DNA of 64,000 bases from contig OZ025215.1 of the NCBI GenBank assembly GCA_964019055.1, positions 203,501 to 267,500 of the forward strand. The letters are read 5' to 3'. The notes beneath the pieces are model-generated. The model did not search any database. It saw only the letters and a program-made list of their open reading frames with translations, and was not told where the DNA came from. Numbering within the stretch: the stretch's first letter is position 1; each line of letters begins with the position of its first letter. The translations under genes were made by a program, and so were the position numbers. This document shows positions 1 to 13,263 of the stretch, piece by piece. This DNA comes from Anthopleura xanthogrammica (Eukaryota > Cnidaria > Anthozoa > Actiniaria > Actiniidae).

Positions 1-3000
1 AACTTCGAGTGTCTAACGATTATGAAGCGTGCATAAAGACCGCTTATGGCCTTAAATGCCCATATTAAGATGTAATAAACAACATTTAGAAGCGCCCTTA
101 GGCTATAGAACCGTTAGTGAAAGGCTTAGGGTCCAATATTGGTTATGATGCATTCGTGTGGCACTTGAGAGCAAAGACCCAACAAAGCCTGTATCATGGT
201 TCAATACAGATGCACAGGAAGCCCGCCGAAATCATAAACATGACCTTGCTTGGCCTGCTGGACCACCATCAGCACTGAATGTATTCTTTAAATGCAAAAT
301 CCATTCAAAATGCATTTGTCATGAATCAATGAACTATCTCGAAACGAACTATTATTGCGGCCTACAGTACAAACGCCATTTCCCTCCGCAAAACCTAACA
401 AGCTAAATCCCAATTCGATCTGTGAATCAATATCCCTGGCTTTATGATGGTCAGCACAGAAACTGGTTCAGGAAAAATTAATATTTGGAGGGTTTTATTT
501 GAAAATTGTCTAAAATTGTAAAGAATGAGTCCATGGTGTTTCAGGGCACCATCCATAGGGCTGGATGATGATATGGTGAACATCGAGGACGGACAAAAAG
601 ATTTCGGCAAAAGCGTATACGAGAAATTTAGTTGGATGCTAGAAGTGCTCATATGTCAGTGGATTGTCATCAGTCGTCCTTCTGAGTGAGCCCGGGCTTG
701 TAAGCTTGAAATATTTAGTTCTCAAATAAATTGTAAAAATTAATTAGATCTATGTAAAGTACGACTTCCGGCTCACTTGACCAATAAAGAGTGCAATTCA
801 AGAGTTGTATAACGATACAAAGATCTTATAAGAAGATCGCATATCTGAAAGGATTACATTCAGAACTTAGGAGCATCACAGTCAGTGCTTGCCACTCACC
901 CATGACTTTGGAAGCAGAATAGATATTGTCCCTGCATGGGATAATGAATGAAGATGATTCCGAGAGTGCATTACACATGGCAACTTAATAAAGAATGGCA
1001 GAGCAAGGCAGAGGAATTGTATTGCTCTAAGTAGACTGCCTCATTCAAAGAATAAAGATGTCAAACTCTTAAGAAATCTATTTACGGCTGAAGATATTCA
1101 GAAGTAGAAACCTGCTTTGTTAAGCCTGATTTAAATACGTCTTTTAAAGTGTTTTTAACTTTCTTTCATTCTTGTTCGGCTTACGATAGAATTAATTTTA
1201 TGTCAAAGGCCAAAAACGTCATGTTAAAACAAGTGTTGAAGCAACCGAAGGCAAAAAAGCTATAGAAACGAATGGAAAAGTTAAGAAGGCGAAAAACAAC
1301 AAATAGAGTCAAGGAAAAGCAAGTTTTGTACAAAACATGGAAAAGCTACATAAACCAGTCTTTGCCATGTGAGGAAAGCGTAGCCCCATTCATAGATCAG
1401 ATTAGTATTCTAGAAATAGAAAGTTTTTATCGTCTGCATAGAGCCGTGTCTAATCTGAATTGAAAATTTGAAGGCTTCATGTGTCAGTAGTGTAAACTAC
1501 GATAGGAAGCATTGTTAGATTACAGAGATCATATCTTCCATCCAAAGATGACAGCTGGAGCACAACACGAGACAAAATATCCAAAAGTTAAGAACGATTT
1601 CATGCTGGTTCTAACTGTGTGTGTATATTCTGGAATGTCCTACTGAACGCTGCACAGCGGAAGAAACCACTCAGTAGACAAGGCCTCGTTGGTTTATGAC
1701 AAAGAATCTTTCAGTCGTGAACCACAAACAACCTGGACATTTCATTTCCGCAGACCAGATGGGCGCAGCATTCAAACTTTTTCAAACTTTATTCGTGTTG
1801 TTTTGGTATTTTATGAATGTCTCAGGAAAAGTAACAAGGACAAAAGGCATAAGTTTTTATGTAAATGGAAGCTGACAGCTATTTATCATCTTGTGTAATT
1901 AAGCTGGACAGCACTTTGGATTGAAAAAAGCAAACATTGGATCGATAATCGTATTTGAGAAAACATGTTACTGACAGGATTTGACGGTTTGTTTGAATAG
2001 GACATTAAATTAGCTTTTGAAATTTGCTCAAGAAACCAGCCGGAAGATGCTACCCACGCCAGTAAAGAAAACAAATTGAAAGTTTGCGGAACTTGAAAAT
2101 TTTGATTGAAAATTTTTCTAGAGAAACTTTTTCAACTTTTCTGCCAAATATGATTTCAAAACATATCACAGGGAAGGATTTTATTTGAGTGTGAACTTTC
2201 CAATGTACTCTTACAATTATCACTATCGGCACGAAAATGTCGTGTTTGAGGGATACTGGAATCCCACAAAGGATTCTTTAAAATAAATGCCTTGTCTAGC
2301 ATTTTTTGAAACTATTTAAAGACTGAATTCAGTTGTACTCAAACCTCTAGAGACCAACGGGTTTTTTCATCTTTTATCTAATTTCTTTGAACATGTTGAC
2401 CGTGGGTGTTTTTTTTATTTTATCTGTTTTTGAGTACAAACATCTGCAAAGCGTAACCATCTTTATGTAGTTATATTTGCCCGGGCCGCGAATTATGTAA
2501 AAACAACAAAAGTAAGTTAAATCCTTTAGCAGATGCTGTCAAGATGGACGATGAAGCAAAAAACCTTGGCGGGAAAATGAAACTAAGAAGCTTTTTTCCT
2601 CGTAATTCAGAAGTTAATTTTGCAAATATTACTCTTAACGAGATGTTCTAATGTTCTTTCGGGGGAAATGATGCGAATAGAATTTGTAGAAGCCGTGTAT
2701 CAACCGACAGATATTCAAATATGACTCTTTTCTTAGATTCTCAAGTCTTTTCTTTTTTGAAAACCGATACAGCGAAGTTAAGACAATTTGGCTAAAACAT
2801 ACCTTGACAACATTTGTCCAGCATGTGTCTTCAATATTCGTTTGGTAAAAAAACGTATAAACGTGATGAATGAAGATTCACTGTGAAGATTGAATTCTAG
2901 AGAAGTTATTAAATTATCTGGGTACGGTTTCCTTACACCTACATAGATACTATAACTGCGCACCAGTACTTCAGCTGCTAATATGAATGAACTTACATTC

Positions 3001-4280
3001 AGTTTCGAAAAGAAAGTTAAAAGATGTCGGAACGTTAAACCAAACCACAATTTGATGTGTCTAGTCGGTAGCCATTTTAAAAAACAAAGGCTTATCTGAA
3101 GCTAAAGGGTACCTTGTGTGGCCGTTAAAGTCTGAATATCGGTATCTGTGACAGATAATTTCGTCAACTGACAGACAAAGTTTCGTATAATTTGACTTTT
3201 TATTGGGATATCGTTCCACAGAAAGTAGAACGACAACTGATGGACAGATTTTTTATTGAACCATAGAACTTAAACCTTAAGATATGTTACTTAGAACTTA
3301 TGTTTTAGCTGTGTAGAATTCTTATGATTTCTTTTCTTTGATAAAAAAAAAAAATCTGTAAGTTTGAGTGTAGCTTACCTCTAAAGAAGCTGTCTGGAGC
3401 AGATCAGTTAGTATCTTCCAGCACGGTAGAAGATCTCTAGCGTTGCTCACTTTCAAATCCAAACCAACCTACCACGGTGTATACACCTGTATCAAATGCA
3501 AGGTTAAAGCCGTTGAGGTGACTTAGTGTAGTGTATACTAACACAGCCAGTTGCATATATACGTAAATACATACATGCCGAGAACGCGTGTCACTGTCAT
3601 GGATTTAATTGAATACTCGTGTACCTCATATCTCAATTTAATTACATCAGATGTCAAGAGCAACAAAAGGTCAAAAACCAATTGAAAATACAAACAAGAA
3701 GCGACTGACTGCCAGTCAGATGTCACGTGACTAAACAGGAAGCCAACAAAATGCCATGGAAGAATTTGGATACCAAATATGGCTGCTTGGCTGTTTACAA
3801 GCAATACCTTCTGTAAAACAGGTTTATTCGAGTTAATTTTCTAGACAAATTTTTGAAATTATATTCTTATGAAATAAAAGGTTTGCCTGCCTAGCGATAA
3901 TGTGTTTTTGGGTTAAACCTTAACTTTAAAAGTACATCAACAACCAAGCTCTTTAATCTGCCAAAACTGGCGGGAAAACAACACGCGTCTTGCAAATCAA
4001 CCCAGGTGTTCATATAAAACGAGCTTTCTGATTGGCTGTACAGGTTACGGAGGATGAGAGGTTTGCTATTGTGTTCTTTTTTTAATGAGCAGTTAATCTT
4101 CGGGTGTCAGATACTAATGTTCCTAATAAAAGTGTATTAAGGTGTTTTGAACTATTGATACATTAATGACAAAAAAAGCCGTAACCACAAAAAGAAATCT
4201 AACAAAGCTTCAGCTGGATCAAGAGTAAAAGGGGGTGGCTGATACTAGCATAACTAACGCCAATACCACAGGAATCCCAT
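1..4280. other. No supported gene
   Basis: I see only short open frames (under 95 codons) with frequent stops on both strands, no convincing splice-joined exons and no recognisable domain. The base composition is AT-rich, like the introns elsewhere. Some short frames (for example 1272-1463 and 1689-1898 on the plus strand) are Lys/Arg-rich and could be remnants of an old mobile element, but I could not tie them to a family. Confidence 0.5.
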
Positions 4281-5017
4281 AAAAGACTCTCATTCAAACA
4301 GGAATAAGAATCTACACGAGATGGATTGAATGTGCGCATACGAATAAGAATGTACACCAGATGGATTGGATGAGCACATTGGAATAAGAATGTACACGAG
4401 AAAGATTGGATGAATGCATAGGAATAAGAATGTACAAGAGATGGATTCGATGTGCGAATAGGAATAAGAATGTACACGAGATGGATTGGATGTGCGCATA
4501 CGAATAAGAATGCACACGAGATGGATTGGATGTGCGCATACGAATAAGAATGTACACGAGATGGATTGGATGTGCGCATACGAATAAGAATGCACACGAG
4601 ATGGATTGGATGTGCGCATACGAAGAAGAATGTACACGAGATGGATTGGATGTGCGCATACGAATAAGAATGCACACGAGATGGATTGGATGTGCGCATA
4701 CGAACAAGAATGTACACGAGATGGATTGGATGAACGAATAGGAATAAGAATGTACACGAGATGGATTGGATGTGCGGATAGGAATGAATAAGAATATAAA
4801 CGAGATGGATTGGATGTGCGGATAGGAATAAGAATGTACACGAGATGGATTGGTTGAACGGATAGGAATAAGAATGTAAACGAGATGGATTGGATAAGCG
4901 GATAGGAATAAGAATGTACGCGAGATGGGTTGGATGAGCAGATAGGAATAAGAATGCACACGAGATGGATTGGATGTGCGCATACGAATAAGAATGTACA
5001 CGAGATGGATTGAATAA
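4281..5017. repeat. 40-bp minisatellite, about 18 copies
   Basis: A unit of 40 bases containing ACACGAGATGGATTGGATG and GAATAAGAATG is repeated head to tail about 18 times. Variants alternate TGTACACGAG with TGCACACGAG, and the spacer GTGCGCATAC with GCGGATAGG. Because 40 is not a multiple of three and the unit has no stop on the minus strand, all three minus-strand frames stay open for 220-290 codons. These are periodic translations, not three overlapping genes. Confidence 0.93.
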
Positions 5018-6535
5018 TTTTACCATGGCTTTACTTAACCTGTGAATTCGCGTCCGCTCAGACCTCACGCAGTAAGACTGTATTTGATAGGTCGTAAAAA
5101 TGCAAGAATATATTCAAGCAAATGCTAATGTACAAGAATATATTCAAGCAAAAGCAGGTATTCAGACCCAAGCTAAGGAATGAGGGAGGGTTGTTGGGGA
5201 GGGGGAAAGAGGTTGTTTAAGAGATGTGTAATTTTTTAACGACTGTATAATGAATGGTGTGATATATACAGAATCGAGAAAGTATTATTTGTGAGTGAAG
5301 GCAACGTTTCGATGGTTGGGGGTTTTATTATTTTTTTCTTTTGGTTAGCCGTTTCTTTTGAAGTTGTCGTGTTTTTTTTTTTTTTTTTGGTTTGCCATTT
5401 CTTTGGTTCATGTTCTGAAAACGGGTTTTGGGCCACCCTATGCCAAAATCCTGGCTACGCCCCTGGTAATAACAGAAGTTGCTATTGGCTAAGGCAAAAG
5501 GAGGGAAATCCACGAGGACGTGTGCGTTCTAAAAGAAAGTGCGGGAACAATGTCCAATAAAACTGAAGGTTGATTCAGACCTCACGCAGTAAGCTAAGAA
5601 GGAAAAAACGCCCTAAAATATCAAGTAATGGCAGGAGCTCTCATAGACTAATAAAGAAACTTAAATGAAAACCTGAATTATTTATTAATATCTTGTCTGT
5701 AGAAAAATATTCTTCATCTTCGAAAAGTAATAACAAGAAGCGCGCTTGCCCGTATCTGTTTGACATGATAACCACAAATCAAGAGAGAAAAGTGAAAATC
5801 ATTTCAGACCAAAGATTATGTCATTGTCAATAAATCAAAGCTAATAACTAGAGTTTCGGATCTATTAGTATCAAATTTGATAATTTTCGGTCTGTCAGAC
5901 AATTAGTTTGTTAGCATTCTTAAGCGCAGTTGAGCAGTAAATTAAATTAACCATCATTAGTTGGAACTACGAGTCACAATCACAAACAATCACGTCATTT
6001 TAGAAAATAATTGAAAAAGACTTTTTGAGATAAGTTGGATTGTTCAGCATTAAGCGCTTGTATTAAGGAATTTTAGCAGAAAGATTAGATTTTCTAGTTG
6101 GACGGAACCGCGATCTCGACATTCACCGAGATTGACTTAAACCACAATTCGCGAAGGATTCGAACTTGTTCAAGCTACGTTTATTTCTTTAAGTATTCGT
6201 GCTTTTTTATGAAACGTCGACTGGACGATTGTTGCCGCTAATATTGAGTTATCTAATAATCAGCTTTCAAGATTCTTAAGTTCTCTTTTTTATCACACAT
6301 AAATTATGTGTGTGAATTATTCAAAACTTGGACAAAAATACCAAAGAAAGAAAAAAAAGGTTTAAAATGTATAATTTTTAGACAATAAGAATGTAAGAAT
6401 AGGAAAAAATAAAGTTTTTAATATAAATAAAGTGTAAGACCAGGATCGATTGATTCAGTGTTCCAGCCAACATGGCTGCCGCCTGATATTTAAGTCCTCT
6501 CGTTGGCTGTAAGACGATTAGAAATCTGGAGTTAC
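5018..6535. other. No supported gene
   Basis: No gene-like frame is seen. There is a T-run near 5370-5390 and a segment around 5430-5470 (CAAAATCCTGGCTACGCCCC) whose AAAATCCTGG core recurs near 51980, suggesting a dispersed low-copy repeat. The rest is AT-rich, without splice-linked coding sequence. Confidence 0.45.
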
Positions 6536-6645
6536 TTAAAAGACCCCTTGCCTGAGATGACGTCAAAGCAGCTCAATTTGGAGGACAAAAAAAAAAAGCA
6601 TTTCAATCTCTTGAGAACCTATTGTTTTGTCTTCCAAATTAAACT
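6536..6645 (+). mobile_element. MITE family B, copy 1
   Basis: The left end reads AGACCCCTTGCCTGAGATGA, followed by CGTCAAAGCAGCTCAATTTGG, then GAGGACAAAA. The right end carries the inverted TTGTTTTGTCTTCCAAAT. The same arrangement appears in reverse orientation at 59926-60044. Two copies with inverted internal ends and no coding sequence are typical of a non-autonomous DNA transposon. Confidence 0.55.
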
Positions 6646-6667
6646 ACATTACAATACATCTAAGTCC

Positions 6668-6862
6668 AAAATGGCGCTCGGCCGGGTGAGTGACATGAAA
6701 ACGAGGCATCCAGGGACAAATTTACAGTGTTTTCTTATAATTTCATGCCGCAAAATTGTTGTGTTCAAAGTGTATACTTTACATAGACACCATATTGTTT
6801 CTTTGCATTTGGCCCTGGATGCCTGGTTTCCAATAATGTGTGCCATTTTGGTGTAAGGGTCT
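6668..6862. mobile_element. Palindromic MITE-like element
   Basis: The left side has CCAAAATGGC followed by GAGGCATCCAGGGACAAAT. The right side has the inverted match CATTTGGCCCTGGATGCCTGG and then GCCATTTTGG. The imperfect inverted arms flank an AT-rich centre with no coding frame. It lies directly against the family A element that follows, so the two may be nested or adjacent insertions. Confidence 0.5.
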
Positions 6863-7062
6863 ATCGGACCTTTCCATCTTGGGCGTAATATTTTCCCATT
6901 TCAGACCATGTGCCATTCTCTTGAGAATAAGATTCTTTTAGTTGTATCCATATTCTTGTGTCTTCTCGTGCGCAAACGTAAAACAACGAAATGATACTCT
7001 AGGGAATGACACGTGGTCTGAAATGAAAAAAAAAACTTTACACCCAAGGTAAAGAGGTCTAT
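6858..7062 (+). mobile_element. MITE family A, copy 1
   Basis: The terminal inverted repeat starts with CTTGGGCGTAAT, then TTTTCCCATTTCAGACCATG, and ends with the inverted GACACGTGGTCTGAAAT and TTTACACCCAAGGTAAAG. The inner parts include AGAATAAGATTCTTT and GATACTCTAGGGAATGACAC. At least three further good copies occur in this window (8735, 49879 and 53311). It has no coding capacity and is about 200 bases long. Confidence 0.75.
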
Positions 7063-8734
7063 TATTCTTGAATTTCGTTTCATTCTGACCATTTCTAAGT
7101 GTCAATTCTAATCCTAATCGCAGAAAATTTGCTCCTTTTTTCTTGTCTAAAACCATTCGGCTAAATCATACGAGTAGTATTTCCACTATCCTAAAATCCC
7201 CGGGTTTTAAATTGTTTTTAATTGCGGATATTTTCTTCCTTTTCAAGCAATTAATTTGAGGTTTTTAGTAATTCTAAAGTGATTTCGATCCTGGTCAAAA
7301 ATAGCATCCAATACTTCATCAAACGAGTACTCTCCACAACACTATCAAATATTTAGAATAGTCGTGAATATTAACGATTAAATACTTTGATTATTCGTTT
7401 TGATGTTTGCGCAGTATGAATAAACTGAAGTAGAAATATAGGATTCAGTTTGCTGTAAACGAAATAAAGAACGTTCATTGTTGAAATCCCTCAAGAGATA
7501 TTTTGCAATCATCTTTTTGAGATAACAACAATATGACCGCCATGTTGGTTGACATAATAAGAGAAAACCACAGGGACTCCGCGGAGAAGGAAAAGTTGGG
7601 GAGTTTAAGGCTAGCTCTTAGCTCACTTTTTGATAATGTCCACCTTTGTTTACACTAAGTCTCAGTCTTTCAAGGGAATGACACTGAACTATTTTGTCAA
7701 CTAATATAACCAAAATGGCGCCCCAGGAATTAAAATGTGGCCCGAACCATGGATGTGTGCATACAGATCTATTTTCGACACAAACATCGGCTTTTGCTTC
7801 CAATGCCTTATATGGCGTTGTTTGTAACCGAAGCGAGACCAGAATGCATTGCTATTTTGTCTTAATTATTTTGGTTAGCAGCAAAGTCGACAAGCAGTAG
7901 GTGACACGTGACACGAGTTAATTACCGGTCTGCGCATGCTCTAAATCTGTATGTAAATTAGTCAAGAACATGTTCGTGCTATGAATCGTAAAATAAGTCA
8001 AACAATATGCGAATTTTCGTTCTGACAAATGGACTTTACGAAATGCCAAAACCTAAAGTCAGTTCTTGAAACTTAAGGCTAATTCTTTCATAATATCTTA
8101 GTTAAAACAGTATTTTAGTTTGTCTTACAAAAGTGTACACACGAACTATTTCTTATATTGGGAGGAAAGGAACATTGATTTTCTCACTGAAACTCACCTA
8201 AGTTCTTGAAAAACATGGTGAAACGCACGCATGCGCAAACGTGTTCTTCTTGTGTCGCAGTCGGCGCCATCTTGTTCGTGAGTGCCTGTGTTCTTAAGAG
8301 CCATCTCCATGGTAACCATGAGGACCGCAGGCTCTAGCCGGAGACGAGTGCTTCAGTAGTTCTTGTTTATGATTTCTGAGCATGCGTAAAGTATTTGCAT
8401 TAGCAGAAGAAAGAATTAAAGAATTTAAGTGTCCACGTTACATTTGACCTTACAAGCCAGTCTACTATAAAGTTTTCGGACTATTTTTTTCCATTTGAAA
8501 ATTTTCTAATCATTTTTTATTTTGTAGGGTCTTCTAACGCTTCTCCCCAGTGGGGAGGGGGTAGTAAAAATCGGTTGTTGGTGCGCATGTTGCGTCATGT
8601 CCACCATGTTGGTTGACTTGAACAAAAGACTTGGTCTTGGTTTCTTTTGTCGTTTCTTTTTGCCGTTCAACATGGCGGCCGTGTCTATTATCCTTGTGCA
8701 TGTGACGTCATACCCGCCATGTTGAAATTGTCTT
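7063..8734. other. No gene; repeated CCATGTTGG motifs
   Basis: No supported coding sequence. The motif GCCATGTTGG or CACCATGTTGGTTGAC occurs at about 7540 and 8602, with the related CAACATGGCGGCC near 8669 and CGCCATGTTG near 8714. Such motifs are common at the ends of short palindromic repeats, and the stretch is probably made of degraded non-autonomous elements. Confidence 0.45.
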
Positions 8735-8895
8735 AGTAGACCCTTTGAGCTTAGTTGTAACGATTTCCCATTTCAGACCACGTTTAACTCTCTTGAAAAT
8801 AAGATTCATGTGTCTTCTCATGTGTCTTCTCATGCGCAACCGTAAAACAAAGAAATGATACTCTAGGGAATGACACGTGGTCTGAAATGGGAAAA
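8735..8895 (+). mobile_element. MITE family A, copy 2 (right end short)
   Basis: It contains TTTCCCATTTCAGACCACG, AAATAAGATTCATGTG, GATACTCTAGGGAATGACAC and GTGGTCTGAAATGGGAAAA, in the same order as copy 1. The segment CATGTGTCTTCT is locally duplicated. The last bases of the terminal repeat (ACACCCAAGGT) are missing after the right arm, so this copy is truncated or has been overwritten. Confidence 0.72.
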
Positions 8896-10170
8896 GCCTT
8901 CCAGGTTGTTGCAGGTAAATATGTAATAGCTCCGAACTCCTCTCCCTGTAGTCATCATAGACCCACATCCCCCTCCCCCAACGTCCCATTATTTCCTGCT
9001 CAAGCTCAATCGCAACCGCACTTAAAACACTTCATATCTATTCACCAAATATTTTCTCTGGCTAAAACCTTATCATTCTAACTGTAATTAACGCTGATAT
9101 TTATCTAGGATTCGTAAGTTTCTTGTAAGAAATTAAGCATCTGTTCATCTGGCAACGGGAAAAAATAATCGCTTCTTAGAAGATTTTTGAAGATTTCTAA
9201 AAACAAGTTTTAAAATTTTCCCTCGCCGCTAATAAGATGAAAATAAGAAGCTTTTCAATTTGTTTGGTTTATTCATTTTTGAGGATTTCTAAGCTGCTTT
9301 ACAGGAAAGATATGTTTTTGGAATAATTTCAAGAAGATGAAATGCGGTGTCTGGATAGGAAGTGCATGAGTTTAAGCGCTGGCCAGACGGTGATGGATTG
9401 AAGAATTCCCAACAGAACAAAACCGGTAGGGGCTTGGTAGTTCACTTCAGCTTGATTAATGGCGAAATCCGGGACCAATCACGGATTTACTGACAAGAGT
9501 TTAACCTTAGATAAATGGCCCTGTTTTATGCAAGCTGAATGCAATTTCCGTCCTAAAATAGTAGCAAAGCTTCAAGAAGAACAGATAAAGAAAGAAAACA
9601 AGATTCCACCGCTCAACATGTTATTGAGTATTTTCCTTAATCCTTTCGTTAGTTCATTAACATCTTCAACCTACATAAAATATCACGCTGCGAGATTGAG
9701 AGCAAGTGAATTGTTTAAAACAAAACTTACTTTTGTTTAAGATAAATACGTCGTCAAGTCTTATATTAAACGGATGAGAATGTAATCACAAAGTTAAATA
9801 TATTTATATTGAAGTTTTGTTTTGAATAAGTGATTACAATTTTTTTGCATTATTGGAGGGAGTGGGCGTTTATGCGTACAATGAAAAGGCAATCTCCTTG
9901 TAGCTTGTATGGGAAAATGACATCCACGAGGAAAGAATGAGTATGAGAATAAGATTTCCGTTTCGAAATGAATAATTGAACAATTGTTTTCATAATAAGT
10001 AAAGCAAGATTGTGTTTCTGCATTATTTTACATTTTTATCACAATTTATTTCTTTAAAAGATTACTTAACTTGTTTTTTTAAAGATTGAGGCAGAGATTG
10101 TAATGATGGTTGATAATCACCATTATCATGATAATCGTCTGATTATTATTATCAAAATCATATCAACAAC
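8896..10170. other. No supported gene
   Basis: AT-rich sequence. A 93-codon frame at 9459-9740 begins with a true ATG but has no signal, domain or linked exon that I can see. Otherwise there is nothing recognisable. Confidence 0.4.
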
Positions 10171-10171
10171 A

Positions 10172-10342
10172 TTTGTATCCGGTCATCCACTATCACCACC
10201 ACCATCATCATCACCATTATCATCATCATCACCATCATCATCACCATTATCATCATCATCATCATCATCACCATTATCATCATCATCACCACCACCATCA
10301 TCATCACCATTATCATCATCATCATCATCATCACCATTATCA

Positions 10343-10372
<30 letters not shown>
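10172..10372. repeat. (TCA)n/(TTA)n microsatellite
   Basis: An interrupted trinucleotide array of ATC/ACC/ATT units that turns into pure ATT (TTA) repeats near 10342-10372. The poly-His, poly-Ser and poly-Met frames across it are artefacts of the repeat. Confidence 0.95.
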
Positions 10373-10373
<1 letters not shown>

Positions 10374-12266
10374 GGTTTACGAAAATATTCATCATATCAT
10401 CTAGCCAAACTATGTTTTATACTTTTTGATGCAAAAATATAATCATCTTGTTAATAATCTCTCTTGAATATCTTTCCACAAAGAAATGCGAGATGTCAGC
10501 CGTTCCCTTCACACCCGCTGAACCTAGTTCCATCAAGTCAAATATTATTTTGTTTGCCGACGTTTATCCGAGAAGGTTGAAAATATTTGTCATCGCGTGA
10601 ACAAAAATAAAATAAATAAAAAAAACAGATAAAAAAAGTTGGCCTCCTAGATTCTTCATGGTAAAATAAGAATGGATATCTTGCAGTAAAGCAATTTTAC
10701 AAAGAAAAGAAGTCGCCTGATGAAATAAATTGTCAAAATTTAATATTTAAAACAAGAGTGTGAATTTTTTACTAGATTTACACTTGCATTTGATTATACT
10801 TTTGTTAATTATAAGCTGTTGACTCATGCATTAGAAAGTGAATGATAAAAAAAAGACGGACAAATCCCATGCAAGGATGTTCGTATGATCTAACGGCACC
10901 ATCTTGGCGTCGGCTTGCGCATAAAAGTAATGTCGAGTTGTTTAAGAGCTTTTTAACGTTTCTTCGTCCACATTGACATTAAATTATGTACTTCAAATGT
11001 TCAAAGTTAATACAGAAATAGACTTGAACATCTCAAAATATGAAAAATTTATGACATTTTCTGAGGAAGTGCGACATACTTGAATGAAAAACAGGAATTT
11101 CCATTAAGGGATCTGGAGAAGTCAGGAAGTAAATTTTGACTTTATATTTCCTCACGATGTCAGTATGAATTTACAGTTTTTGACGAACTCACAAAGCTTA
11201 TCTTTATCGATATTCTAAAATTGGCCCAGTTATTGCTTTTTATTCGGATACATTTGCATCTGTCATTGCAGTTATTCAGCACTGACGCGCGTCATTTCAG
11301 TTGCAGCACTGTAAAACCACACAACAACAAAAAAGCGGAAAATATCCAGAGATAATAATCTTCATGTCGGCTATTTAAGTCTTATAGATATTTCCACACA
11401 CGAAGACTTCAGAGGAGAGCATTTTCGAGTATTTTTGGATCATTATATTACTAAAAAGGATGTATTTATATTCAAATAACAAAAATCTGGCAAAAATTAG
11501 AAAGCTGTTTGGCGTCATACTTCCCGCCATTTTGACAGACGCTTCCACAACTGGCGGGAAGATTTGCGATTTACAAAACGGTTGGAAATGTGCTGGAATG
11601 TAATCTTGATCCCTAGATAAACTCAGATTGTGAAAATCTTTGAAAAACTGTGAAAAACTTTCGATCCTATTAAAAGAAAATTTTATGAAATAAACTCGCG
11701 GAAAGAAGGGAAAAATTATCAGGATGAAAAGTTACTAACTTTTTAGGGTTTTTCACTTTTAATGAAAATGGTTATTAGACGCTGAGTAGACTTGTGAAAT
11801 AAAATATTAACGAAGACTCGGTAATTCTCTTCACTTTTTAATGGATTTTAGTTTAAGTTATTGCCTATTAAGTTAATTACCAAAATATAGTCATTTGAAT
11901 CCAAGAAGTCTTTCTTAAAATACCTTGAAAGCTAGCGAAATCATGCTCGCTACTTTGGTGTTCATTATGAAGAAAATATGATCACAAAAGAACTTAGGTT
12001 TACAATTTGCCAGCCAATTATTGCTTAACTAAAAAGGTAATTACATTTAGGAACCAAATTCCAGCAGAGACTGGCTTTCGAATTCAGCGTGAATTTAATT
12101 TGAACTCACCAGAGTTCTACGTACCGCCTACAGGATGTCCTTGTCTCCTAGTTTCGACTCAGTTTTATTGCCTCACGATACAGCGATTTTTTTCCTGAAA
12201 ACCCCTGATCTATACTTTTCAACACCGTCAAATCTTTGTTATTTTTATCTCCGAGTGAAATCATAG
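10373..12266. other. No supported gene
   Basis: AT-rich intergenic sequence with no frame above about 65 codons and no splice-linked coding. It has a short GCGGGAA/CCCGCC pair around 11523-11561, of the kind seen at degraded palindromic elements. Confidence 0.4.
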
Positions 12267-12849
12267 AGATTCGCTAAATTCATTTTATTATATGCTATCA
12301 TATTTAGATCATTGACTGACGCCTATGAAGACTTGCTAAATGATATCCCGCAATTCTGGAAATTTCCTCTTATAAACAATACCCTAATACAGCTAATAAA
12401 AGGCCGTACCTTTGAAGTCTCGCTACAAAAAGGCCGAGTAAATGAAATTTTATAGCCGTGCCATGCTTATCAGTTTGTTGAGGAAATCTGTGGGGGCTTA
12501 GACGAAGATATGTTCAAACTAGTACCCGATAAAATACTTCTAATGACCAGATTGTTTGTTTTGCTCAATGAAGCGAAGTTCAAAACAGCTCATCACATGA
12601 AACGGGTCATTTTTCAAAGAGACAAGAACGAAATTATAAAGGTTCTTAAAACAGTCACAAAAAAAGAAACGGACAACTGTAAACATCCAAAGTGATAAAC
12701 TACAGCTGAGAAATGATTTGGATAATGTTTTAAGTCGTTTTACACCTCAAGAACTTGTGGAAAAATGTTTAAAAGTACATAATCAACAAAGAGTACAAGA
12801 CAGGAAACCGGGGTCGAGATTTAGGTCAATATTACACTGCACGACATAA
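12267..12849 (+). pseudogene. Broken coding remnant, family unknown
   Basis: A protein-like reading frame runs from 12267, is interrupted by TAG at 12453-12455, and continues in the same frame to about 12690, with balanced composition (for example FKLVPDKILLMTRLFVLLNE). The remaining coding sequence continues one base further on (frame +1) as LQLRNDLDNVLSRFTPQELV and ends at TAA 12847-12849. Two lesions in about 190 otherwise sensible codons suggest a decayed gene or mobile-element ORF. I do not recognise the family. The alternative is chance open sequence, but the amphipathic, charged composition is unlike the AT-rich surroundings. Confidence 0.4.
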
Positions 12850-13263
12850 AAAATTAATCCATGTTTTTTTCATTTTAGAAATAAATGGATTAAACTTAGA
12901 ACCAAAACCAAAAAATATTGAAATCGGTTTAGAAAAACGATCAAAAAATCCGATTCATTTTTGGTTCTTTGGAGCAGATTTGGCGGCAAAATATTTAATA
13001 ACATTACGTAATGTCACGTGATGGTGTTTTTATTGGTGATATAGTTGGCCCCAACATGCCCAGGCAGCTGAATTACCGGTACGAAGAACAAAGACGAACA
13101 ATCACACGAATATTCAATATTCTACCAAATATAACATTCGCAAGACACGGTAAACTACTGTCATCCACGGCACGGTATGTGAGGCGAGCATGTAAACCCG
13201 ATCTCGTCATACGAAGAGCAAACTTGTTGATGTTGAGCGTTTCTTTACCGCATTATGGTTTTG

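Noticed and set aside
4199..5068. Three overlapping minus-strand frames of 220-290 codons
   Set aside because: They are rotated readings of the 40-bp minisatellite and have no start signal, domain or splice link.
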